NCBI GenBank assembly: GCA_027858355.1
Contig: JAQICW010000670.1
Location: 1-5,161 of the forward strand
Origin: Desulfobacula sp.
Lineage (GTDB): Bacteria; Desulfobacterota; Desulfobacteria; Desulfobacterales; Desulfobacteraceae
Length of the DNA stretch: 5,161 bases
Direction of reading: 5' to 3'
Part shown: positions 1 through 5,139 of the stretch, in pieces
Layout: every line of letters starts with the position of its first letter
How positions within the stretch are numbered: the first letter of the stretch is position 1
Translations under genes and position numbers: made by a program
The notes under the pieces: model-generated
Databases searched by the model: none
What the model saw: the letters and a program-made list of their open reading frames with translations, nothing else
What the model was told of the DNA's origin: nothing

Positions 1-5
1 TGCTA

Positions 6-1331
6 ATGGAAAGACAAATATATGCGCAATTAATTGACTGGAAAGAAAAAAAAGACAGGAAACCACTTATTTTAAAGGGCGCTCGCCAAGTAGGCAAGAC
101 GTATATCTTAAAAGAATTCCGCCGCCAAAACTTTAAGAATGTCCATTACCTGAATTTTGAAGAGGACGAATTATTAAACAGAATCTTTGAACGAGACCTT
201 AAACCGGGAAGGATTATTCAGGAAATATCATTTCATCTTGATTCATCAATAGATTTTGACCATGACATTCTCATCATGGACGAAATCCAACACTGCCCCA
301 AAGCTCTGACCAGTCTGAAATACTTTAACGAGTCAATGCCCAGGTTTGCTATATGTTCTGCAGGGTCATTGCTGGGTATCCGATTAGCACCATCCTCTTT
401 CCCCGTTGGAAAAGTGGAATACCTGGAAATGTTTCCCATGTGTTTCAAGGAATGTCTCAAGGCCTGCCGTGAGGAAAAAATATTTAATTATCTTGCTGCA
501 ATGGATTACGCTTTACCGCTTCCCGATATTATCCATATAAAATTATGGGATCTTTTTAAAATCTATCTCATTGTTGGCGGAATGCCCGAAGTTATCAATA
601 CATTTAGATCGACAGAAAAAGATCTTTATACCACACTTCAAGAAGTAAGAAAAAAACAAAAAGATCTTATCCAAACCTTTCTTGCAGATATTGCAAAGCA
701 TTCGGGTAAAATAAATTCCATGCACATTGAACGAATATTAACAAACATCCCTTCTCAACTCGCAAGGGAGCAGGATGGTTCCGCATCAAAATTCAAATTC
801 AAGGGTGTTGTTCCGGGAGTAAGCGGTTATTCAAGGCTTGCAGGCGCCATGGACTGGCTTGTGGCTACTGGATTGATTCATAAGGTTCACATCGCCATGA
901 AGGCAGAACTGTCATTTGCAGCCTTCATAAAAGAAAACAGATTTAAACTTTTCATGTTTGACGTAGGGCTGCTGAATGCTATGGCTGATCTTCCTGCAAA
1001 AGCAATCCTTGAATATAATTTTGGAACATACAAAGGATATATTGCAGAAAATTTTGTTGCCCAGGAATTGATCTGTAAAGGTTTAGGTCCACTTTTTTCA
1101 TGGCAGGAAAATAAGAGTGAAATTGAATTTATTATTGAATCTGAAGGAAGAGTTCTCCCTGTGGAAGTTAAATCAGGCTGGGTAACACAAGCAAAAAGCC
1201 TTAAAGTATTTGCTGAAAAGTATCATCCTGAATTCAGACCAATCATGAGTGCAAAAAATTTAACCATTGACCCTGCTAACAAGGTACATAATTACCCTGT
1301 TTATCTTGCTTCCCATTTTCCTGTGTACTAA
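6..1331 (+). CDS. AAA+ ATPase with C-terminal DUF4143 domain
   Basis: A 441-residue protein, complete and of usual length for the AAA_14/DUF4143 family. The opening (M-E-R-Q-I-Y then L-x-x-W-K) is the family's usual N-terminus and supports this ATG, although only five bases precede it and no ribosome site is visible. The Walker A motif GARQVGKT is at residues 25-32. Walker B ILIMDE is at 88-93, with D92 and E93 as Mg-binding and catalytic residues. A sensor-like strand, ICSAGSLLG, is at 116-124. The C-terminal part has a restriction-endonuclease-like signature: E348 in AENF, E374 in EIEF, and E387-V-K389 in PVEVKSG. Family members are cytosolic ATPases, and most have no established role. The gene appears monocistronic. 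Its last 56 bases overlap the convergent DUF4124-like gene. Family assignment is secure; cellular function is unknown. Confidence 0.93.
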   Translation: MERQIYAQLIDWKEKKDRKPLILKGARQVGKTYILKEFRRQNFKNVHYLNFEEDELLNRIFERDLKPGRIIQEISFHLDSSIDFDHDILIMDEIQHCPKALTSLKYFNESMPRFAICSAGSLLGIRLAPSSFPVGKVEYLEMFPMCFKECLKACREEKIFNYLAAMDYALPLPDIIHIKLWDLFKIYLIVGGMPEVINTFRSTEKDLYTTLQEVRKKQKDLIQTFLADIAKHSGKINSMHIERILTNIPSQLAREQDGSASKFKFKGVVPGVSGYSRLAGAMDWLVATGLIHKVHIAMKAELSFAAFIKENRFKLFMFDVGLLNAMADLPAKAILEYNFGTYKGYIAENFVAQELICKGLGPLFSWQENKSEIEFIIESEGRVLPVEVKSGWVTQAKSLKVFAEKYHPEFRPIMSAKNLTIDPANKVHNYPVYLASHFPVY

Positions 1332-1462
1332 CTCCTTTTTGCTTTGGTGGTTTCTGGCAGTTGCTGAAGTGATGGATACCATTTTCTATCCATTGATAAT
1401 GGTTAGCATAGACAATACAGGGAAGAAATTACAAAAGCATGAAATATTATTATTCTTTTCAT
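1276..1462 (-). pseudogene. frameshifted small secreted DUF4124-like protein
   Basis: The minus strand has a strong Shine-Dalgarno (AAAGGAGG, 1466-1473) three bases before ATG at 1462. From there it reads MKRIIIFHAFVIS, a typical signal-peptide start, but meets TAA at 1403-1405. The neighbouring frame, open from about codon 12 onward, reads LPCIVYA, a signal-peptidase-like end, then NHYQWIENGIHHFSN and KPPKQKG, and stops at TAG 1276-1278. The pattern Y-x-W-x-x-N-G-x-x-H-F-S-N with a following proline is the DUF4124 signature, usually found just after a signal peptide in small periplasmic proteins. The 187-nt span has one base too many for a single frame. The shift most likely lies in the T/C-rich tract ATTTCTTCCC near 1421-1430. 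The product would be about 62 residues. It lies about 100 bases downstream of the radical SAM gene on the same strand, so co-transcription is possible. A sequencing error could also explain the frameshift. Confidence 0.62.
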
Positions 1463-1465
1463 AAG

Positions 1466-1473
1466 CCTCCTTT
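1466..1473 (-). promoter_or_regulatory. strong ribosome binding site of the DUF4124-like gene
   Basis: The minus strand reads AAAGGAGG three bases before the ATG at 1462-1460. It is close to the full anti-Shine-Dalgarno complement, although the spacing is tight. It marks a real translation start for an otherwise broken reading frame. Confidence 0.6.
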
Positions 1474-1514
1474 AATTTTATCCACTCATACCACCCTTGA
1501 ACAAATTTTTCACA

Positions 1515-1530
1515 ACCTGCACTTGCAGGT
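1515..1530. repeat. short perfect inverted repeat between radical SAM and DUF4124-like genes
   Basis: ACCTGCA and TGCAGGT are separated by two bases, which gives in practice a 6-bp stem with a 4-nt loop. It lies 31-46 bases past the stop of the radical SAM gene. No T tract follows on either strand, so it does not qualify as an intrinsic terminator. It may instead act as an mRNA 3'-end or processing hairpin. Confidence 0.35.
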
Positions 1531-1560
1531 GATATGGTTTAGCCATGATAATTAATGATA

Positions 1561-2505
1561 TCATCGCTGATGCCGTCGAATCTGATAAAACAAACCTCGT
1601 TCTTGTATAATTGTTTCAATTTTCTTTTCTTCTTCCAAAACAGCAAGATATTTATTTATTTCATTGATATGTATTCCCAGAATTTTCATTAAATCTTCAA
1701 TGGTACAGGGTCGTCTTGAAATAGTTTCCAAAATAGCAGTTTCAGCATCGCTTCTATAGGATGGGATATTTTTTCTTTGTGCTGCTGCAGATATTATTTC
1801 CACCTTTTTAAAGTTCCATAAATCCTTTATTTTCTCCAATTCTTTTCTGCTTGCCGAATGAAGATTATCAACTACACCCGGCCTATCCAGCGTATTTAAT
1901 TGAATTGAATCAGGATTTATTTTAGCAATCTTTTGTTCCAGTTCTTTTAACTCAGCTTCCTCAAGATTATATTCCGGCAGGATGAAAATCTCGAGCCAAA
2001 TTTTCCCTTTAAATTCTTTTCTGAAATCAATTAACCCTTGAATATATTTGTCTATATCCAATTCCGGAGCCGGTCGATTGATTTTATGAAATACTGAATT
2101 GGTGGCAGCATCAAGCGAAGGCAGTACCACATCAGCTTCTTTTATTTCTTCTCTTACTTTAGCATCAAACAACAATGTTCCATTTGTCAAAACAGCTATG
2201 GGTATTGCAGGCTTTTTTTGTTTTATGAATTTAAGCACATCCCCAATTCGTGAATTTAAAGTCGGTTCGCCTGAACCTGAAAAAGTTATATAGTCAGGAT
2301 CAGGATTATTCTTAAAATAGTGTGTTAATTCTTCAATTATCTTATCATATAAAATATATTCTTTTCGTTCAAGAGTCAGTTTTGTAGTTTTACCGACTTC
2401 ACAATAAACGCAATCAAGAGAACACACTTTTCTGGGGACCAGATCAACGCCTAAAGACATTCCCAAACGCCTTGAAGGGACTGGTCCAAATAAATATTTA
2501 TACAT
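1561..2505 (-). CDS. radical SAM protein, COG0731-like, with C-terminal winged-helix-like tail
   Basis: A 314-residue cytosolic iron-sulfur enzyme. The cluster motif C-x3-C-x2-C is C28, C32 and C35 (CSLDCVYC). The SAM-binding glycine motif SGSGEPT is at 76-82, inside a TIM-barrel-like core to about residue 240. The opening FGPVPSRRLGMSLGVDLVP is typical of the COG0731 group, which is distantly related to wyosine-synthesis TYW1. Members of this subgroup have no assigned substrate. Residues about 250-314 are rich in helix and contain a DAETAILETI segment and a LMKILGIHINEINKYLAVLEEE segment (split here as LMKILGIHI and NEINKYLAVL), resembling a winged helix-turn-helix. The start is supported by GGAAGG five bases upstream (2511-2516). 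No peptide-maturase SPASM domain is visible, so a role in peptide modification is not supported. The exact reaction cannot be given. Confidence 0.92.
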   Translation of the reverse strand: MYKYLFGPVPSRRLGMSLGVDLVPRKVCSLDCVYCEVGKTTKLTLERKEYILYDKIIEELTHYFKNNPDPDYITFSGSGEPTLNSRIGDVLKFIKQKKPAIPIAVLTNGTLLFDAKVREEIKEADVVLPSLDAATNSVFHKINRPAPELDIDKYIQGLIDFRKEFKGKIWLEIFILPEYNLEEAELKELEQKIAKINPDSIQLNTLDRPGVVDNLHSASRKELEKIKDLWNFKKVEIISAAAQRKNIPSYRSDAETAILETISRRPCTIEDLMKILGIHINEINKYLAVLEEEKKIETIIQERGLFYQIRRHQR

Positions 2506-2533
2506 TATATCCTTCCTTTTTAATTGTACTCAT
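2498..2533 (-). CDS. possible 11-codon leader ORF overlapping the radical SAM start
   Basis: On the minus strand, ATG at 2533-2531 is preceded by AAAGGGGA (2540-2547) at six bases. It opens a frame reading MSTIKKEGYNV with a TAA at 2500-2498. The stop lies just inside the radical SAM gene, in another frame, so the leader's last codons overlap that gene's ATG and its own ribosome site. This layout would allow translational coupling. The peptide resembles nothing I know, and its shortness makes chance a serious alternative. Confidence 0.3.
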   Translation of the reverse strand: MSTIKKEGYNV

Positions 2534-2726
2534 ATTGCTTCCCCTTTATATTTTTTGAGACCCACAAGTTCAGAACATTTCTGATTTAAGACAATGGTTT
2601 TATATTCTGGTCTATTCGGATTTTTGACATTTTAATTGTTATATTCTGTGTTTTTCCACTTTACATGCGTTGCAAAATTTCCTCAAACTCTATCATTGAG
2701 CATAATTAAAAACAATGCTGAACAAC

Positions 2727-2794
2727 TTGTTCCGGTGAGCGGAATTATTGCTAAAATGTTGTTGAGCAATACCGCTGATATGTGGCCGGAACAA
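2727..2794. repeat. long interrupted palindrome (three nested stems)
   Basis: Three stems nest in order. TTGTTCCGG (2727-2735) pairs with CCGGAACAA (2786-2794). AGCGG (2738-2742) pairs with CCGCT (2772-2776). TATTGCT (2746-2752) pairs with AGCAATA (2765-2771). That is 21 base pairs around a 12-nt loop, with a 2/9-nt internal loop and a 3-nt bulge. A competing small hairpin, TTCCG with CGGAA (2730-2734 and 2740-2744), lies in the left arm. GAACAAC also occurs twice in direct orientation, at 2720-2726 and 2789-2795. The element could be a structured RNA or a remnant of a miniature mobile element. No T tract follows it. Confidence 0.6.
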
Positions 2795-2970
2795 CTACTA
2801 TGGAGTTTATATCGTTTGCTTTTGGGGGACGCAATGAAAATTTTGCTGTAAAATTAAATATACCCTTTAAAAAATCTTTAGAAGAAAATCACGCAACAAA
2901 AAAAAGTCGCAACATAATTGCAGAACCAGAATCTTTGCTTTAGGCAATCAGATCATTTTATTCATCTACT

Positions 2971-3024
2971 TTGTTTGTGGGAAAAATGACCACGATAGAA
3001 TGGCCTAAAAAAGACCTTAAATTG
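2971..3024 (+). repeat. diverged 54-nt direct repeat, left copy
   Basis: It aligns without gaps to 4030-4083 at 41 of 54 positions. The core TGACCACGATA (2987-2997) is identical, and a GGCCTAAAAAAGACC segment follows. The copies lie 1,059 bases apart in the same orientation and bracket the site-2 protease and small membrane protein genes. The core resembles sequence I associate with the ends or upstream region of IS21-family elements. That link is from memory and uncertain. Confidence 0.6.
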
Positions 3025-3061
3025 GATGTTTGGACTCTGGACTATAGAAGGCGGATCACAA

Positions 3062-3685
3062 TTAAGGCAATAACAGATTGATAAACGATAGAATCATCGA
3101 TTGGAAAAAATTAATTACAGGGTTTAGGACACCTAAATAAAGCAGACCGATAATAATAAAAAATCCATACCGCTCAAGACGGAAAAGATGTTTTTGAATA
3201 CTTGGGGGTGCAAAGCCCATAAGAATTTTCGACCCGTCGAGAGGTGGCAGTGGTATCAAATTAAAAGCGGCCAGGATTATGTTGATTTTAGCAAAATAAA
3301 ATAGAAGCAGTGCCAGCATACCTGACGGCGAAGGGGCCAGCAAGCGATCCAAAAAAAGGGCACTAAATGCCAATAGCATATTTGCAATGATCCCCGCGGA
3401 AGAGACTGCTATCATACCCTTGCGCCTGTCACGCAGTTGGTTGAAATTTACCGGCACCGGCTTTGCCCAGCCAAAACCGAAAATAAAGAGCATGATGGTG
3501 CCCACAGGATCGAGGTGTTTAAGAGGATTGAGGCTTAAGCGGCCCAACGACTTGGCTGTCGGATCACCCATGCGATAGGCTACCCAACCATGCGCTAACT
3601 CATGAAAAATGATGGCATACATGAGCGGTATGGCGATGAGTATGAACGCAAGCGGATCTTTAAGCAACAAATTGAGCAGGCCCAT
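3062..3685 (-). CDS. site-2 protease family protein (M50, compact COG1994 type)
   Basis: A 207-residue polytopic inner-membrane metalloprotease, of usual length for the minimal M50 group. The zinc-binding, catalytic HELAH motif is at residues 28-32, within the first hydrophobic segment. The second metal motif, NLIPLPPLDG, is at 142-151 with D150 as ligand. RMGDPTAKSLGRLSLNP (38-54) is a conserved loop after HExxH. Hydrophobic segments lie at about 12-30, 62-73, 92-112, 123-141 and 174-206. The start is set at ATG 3685-3683 because AAGGAG (3693-3698) lies seven bases upstream. A GTG at 3706 would add seven residues but lies on the other side of that ribosome site. Family members cut transmembrane segments of regulators, and this member's substrate is unknown. 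The upstream small membrane protein gene is 45 bases away on the same strand, so the two are probably co-transcribed. In related bacteria trpS often follows this gene; here spacer follows instead. Confidence 0.93.
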   Translation of the reverse strand: MGLLNLLLKDPLAFILIAIPLMYAIIFHELAHGWVAYRMGDPTAKSLGRLSLNPLKHLDPVGTIMLFIFGFGWAKPVPVNFNQLRDRRKGMIAVSSAGIIANMLLAFSALFLDRLLAPSPSGMLALLLFYFAKINIILAAFNLIPLPPLDGSKILMGFAPPSIQKHLFRLERYGFFIIIGLLYLGVLNPVINFFQSMILSFINLLLP

Positions 3686-3692
3686 GAACTGT

Positions 3693-3698
3693 CTCCTT
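3693..3698 (-). promoter_or_regulatory. ribosome binding site that fixes the site-2 protease start
   Basis: AAGGAG on the minus strand lies seven bases before ATG 3685-3683, which is near-ideal spacing. It falls inside the coding region if the upstream GTG (3706) is used, so it argues for the shorter 207-residue protein. Confidence 0.75.
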
Positions 3699-3730
3699 AC
3701 CAGCACTCCGTAGAAATAGTTTTCGAAAAT

Positions 3731-4024
3731 TCACCCAAAACTCACTGGCAATTTTTTCCCTGCCGGAGAACCTGGGCCAGGTAGCAAGCCACCCAGCCCA
3801 AGTTTATCAGCATCATTAAGAACTTCAGGATCAACATCAACAGCAGCACGAACAGCAATATTAACAACACCAGCATCAGTAAGAGCATCAACTTCAACAA
3901 CAGTAAGAGCAAGAACGGCTGACAAGATAATGATTAGAAACAACAAGGTCAAGTGTAATATTTTTTTATATGTGGATATCTGAATCAGAAATGCTGTTTC
4001 AGCCAATTTTCGTCTTTGGTTCAT
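3731..4024 (-). CDS. hypothetical small single-pass membrane protein with T-ending codon run
   Basis: I do not recognise this 97-residue protein. The N-terminus is basic (NQRRK, YKK at 19-21). One membrane or uncleaved signal segment, about 22-42, follows. An acidic, Val/Ala/Asp-rich stretch (37-73, with VEVDALTDAG, RAAVDVDPEV and LNDADK) comes next. A Gly/Pro-rich tail, LGLGGLLPGPGSPAGKK, then ends in LPVSFG. In codons 37-73, all 35 codons that can end in T do so, and the other two are Glu. Codons outside that run are ordinary. The start is uncertain. ATG 4024-4022 has AAAGGA only one base away, and TTG at 4042 would add six residues but has no ribosome site. A TATAAT-like hexamer lies at 4116-4111 with no good -35. 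The gene is 45 bases upstream of the site-2 protease gene. It could be a protease substrate or a chance ORF over a triplet-biased repeat. Confidence 0.55.
   Translation of the reverse strand: MNQRRKLAETAFLIQISTYKKILHLTLLFLIIILSAVLALTVVEVDALTDAGVVNIAVRAAVDVDPEVLNDADKLGLGGLLPGPGSPAGKKLPVSFG
3806..3916 (-). repeat. GNT-rich triplet-biased low-complexity tract
   Basis: Read on the minus strand in the frame of the small membrane protein, 37 successive triplets are NNT except two GAA. Twenty-four are GNT (GTT, GCT, GAT, GGT). The 11-base word TGCTCTTACTG occurs twice (3901-3911 and 3877-3887), 24 bases or eight codons apart, and GTTGAT recurs. The tract begins sharply after TCA-GCC and ends sharply at AAA. 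It looks like an expanded trinucleotide-type tract, or a segment of different origin from its flanks. Confidence 0.7.
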
Positions 4025-4029
4025 GTCCT

Positions 4030-4083
4030 TTGCTTGTATCAAAAGTGACCACGATATAACAGGCTAAAAAGGGGCTTATATTG
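4030..4083 (+). repeat. diverged 54-nt direct repeat, right copy
   Basis: Partner of 2971-3024, with 41 of 54 positions identical and no gaps, including the perfect core TGACCACGATA at 4046-4056. It lies immediately upstream of the small membrane protein's ATG and covers the alternative TTG start at 4042, so it probably contributes that gene's 5' untranslated region. Confidence 0.6.
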
Positions 4084-4394
4084 AGAATGTGGAAGGTATT
4101 ACGACAAATGATTATATATTAAAAAAACTTCACCTACCAGATATTGATATCTGAGTCTAACAGAGGCATACGAGAAGGGGGGCAAGAGATGGAAAGTGAA
4201 ATAGACGATTGCCTGCATAGGCATGGGTGGATTTGAAACTGTTTGGGTCCACCTCTATCCAGAACTGATAAAATAGCCTTAAATCTTCTTGGGATTAAAG
4301 CGAGATACACAAGAATTTCAAAAAAAATACTTTTAGTTTTTCTGAACAACAAAACTCTCAGAAATAACAGACACAATAACCTTAACCATACAGA
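4084..4394. other. degenerate spacer next to the broken transposase
   Basis: A 311-base AT-rich stretch without a recognisable gene. The minus strand could hold eroded transposase 3' sequence near its right edge, where LICMVK appears out of frame. The plus strand has AAGGGGGG (4175-4182) six bases before ATG 4189, but that frame meets TGA at 4234. It then stays open to TAA 4399-4401, reading a basic stretch that I cannot identify. A small hairpin, TGCCT with AGGCA, lies at 4210-4223. Confidence 0.5.
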
Positions 4395-5048
4395 TCAATA
4401 AAAGAGTAGCTTTGCCCGGATACCACAATTAATAGCTCTTTTAACCATTGGTTCCAACAACTTTGTTGATTTTGTTATCGCTTCTTTGCGGCGTTGATAG
4501 CCGCAGGTCCTTTTATCAATATCAGGATTGATTTCATTATAACGATTTTTTTCTTTCGCTGATGACAACAGGGCAAAATCAATTCCAAGAAAACTGTTCC
4601 CATCAGACCAACCAAGAGTCAGTAACCTGAACCCTTTTAGATATTTATGGGTCGTATGGTCAAATACACGGGAAAGAAGCTCCACTTTTTTGGAACGACT
4701 TCTGTCATATGTCGAATCATCAAAAATAAGAACTTCTTCGGAAGAATCATCCAGAAGATTTTTGATGATAAGATAAATCTGGCTGCAAAGGAAAAGCGTG
4801 AAACGTCGCCAGTTATAGGTGGATGAGTTCAAAAAATCATATACGGCGTCTTTACCAACAGCTATCTTTTTATTCCGAACCACACCTTCGAAGAAGTTTT
4901 TACCGATAAATGCTAAATTGAAGACAATGGTGAACAGTTCTAAGGGAGAAGCCCCTTTGGTTTTGGTTATGCCTGTTTTGTTAAGTATGCTTCCAACCTT
5001 TAATCTGGAAAAGTAGTTACCAAAAATTCCGAGCTTGTCAGGCCCCAA
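4395..5048 (-). pseudogene. truncated IS4-family transposase
   Basis: A 217-residue fragment of a DDE transposase that is normally about twice this length. The N-terminal half is intact and family-like, with GITKTKGASPLELFTIVFNL near 26-45, GKDAVYDFLNS at 65-75 and YNWRRF at 78-83. The first catalytic region, LIFDDSTYDRSRSKK, is at 107-121 with D110 and D111. FDHTTHKYLKGFRLLTLGWS (129-148) and KRTCGYQRRKEA (179-190) follow. The frame ends at TGA just after GIRAKLLFY, before the second Asp region (DSWF in relatives) and the Glu/YREK region, so it cannot be active. Just past the stop, another frame reads LICMVK, like the DVICMVK segment that follows DSWF in relatives, which suggests an internal deletion plus frameshift. 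The start is a TTG with no good ribosome site. The true start may be altered. Confidence 0.85.
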
Positions 5049-5070
5049 TCCACCATCAAAAAAAATAAAA

Positions 5071-5139
5071 ACCTCGTTGCGCTTGATGGTTCAAGCGGAT
5101 AGAATGATTGTGCAAGCAAAAACCTATCATCAACGAGGT
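5071..5139. repeat. palindromic region upstream of the IS4-family transposase
   Basis: ACCTCGTTG (5071-5079) and CAACGAGGT (5131-5139) form a perfect 9-bp inverted repeat with a 51-nt spacer. Inside it CGCTTGA (5080-5086) and TCAAGCG (5091-5097) form a 7-bp hairpin with a TGGT loop. AAAAACCT also occurs in direct orientation at 5067-5074 and 5118-5125. It lies 23 bases before the transposase TTG and may be an insertion-sequence leader or end. A hairpin there could limit read-in transcription or translation. The outer end of the element cannot be placed. Confidence 0.5.

Larger units (their letters stand above)
2534..3061. other. gene-poor spacer between radical SAM and site-2 protease genes
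   Basis: A 528-base AT-rich stretch without a recognisable gene. It should contain the promoter of the leftward radical SAM gene, but no convincing -35/-10 pair stands out. It holds the long imperfect palindrome at 2727-2794 and one copy of the diverged 54-nt repeat at 2971-3024. A plus-strand frame from TTG 2636 to 2851 runs through the palindrome and resembles no known protein. From ATG 2800, another plus frame gives 47 codons to TAG 2941 and then stays open to TGA 3079-3081; it has no good ribosome site. Neither is supported as a gene. Confidence 0.6.

Noticed and set aside
1372..1402. Overlapping hairpins (ATGGATA with TATCCAT, and CCATT with AATGG) just after the ATPase stop
   Set aside because: No T tract follows. 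The bases are accounted for by the coding sequence of the DUF4124-like gene on the other strand.
1267..1464. A 65-codon hydrophobic plus-strand ORF
   Set aside because: It overlaps the end of the ATPase in another frame and is antisense to the DUF4124-like gene, whose strong ribosome site and signature explain the sequence better.
2720..2800. An integron attC site at the palindrome
   Set aside because: There is a GTTGAGC inside the loop region, but no matching RYYYAAC core at the other end, no integrase and no cassette array.
2636..2851. A 71-codon plus-strand ORF starting at TTG
   Set aside because: It has no ribosome site and a rare start codon, and it is largely composed of the palindrome read through. 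Its protein resembles nothing known.
3000..3022. An intrinsic terminator after the site-2 protease gene (AAGGTCTTTTTTAGGCC on the minus strand)
   Set aside because: The arms GGTC and GGCC do not pair as a stem and the T run is in the middle, so it is not a hairpin followed by T residues.
3806..3916. A diversity-generating retroelement variable region, suggested by the NNT codon bias
   Set aside because: Variable regions have scattered NNY codons templated from adenines in a nearby near-identical template repeat, with a reverse transcriptase gene. Here the run is continuous and GNT-dominated, and no template copy or reverse transcriptase is in the window.
1276..4024. A modified-peptide (RiPP) cluster: radical SAM enzyme, small Gly-Gly-containing protein and M50 protease
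   Set aside because: The radical SAM protein is of the COG0731 type without a visible peptide-recognition or SPASM domain. The small protein has an N-terminal membrane segment, and the genes are separated by a 550-base spacer.
4134..4376. An 80-codon minus-strand ORF downstream of the transposase
   Set aside because: It has no ribosome site, low-complexity hydrophobic and basic content, and no recognisable motif. It most likely covers eroded insertion-sequence or spacer DNA.
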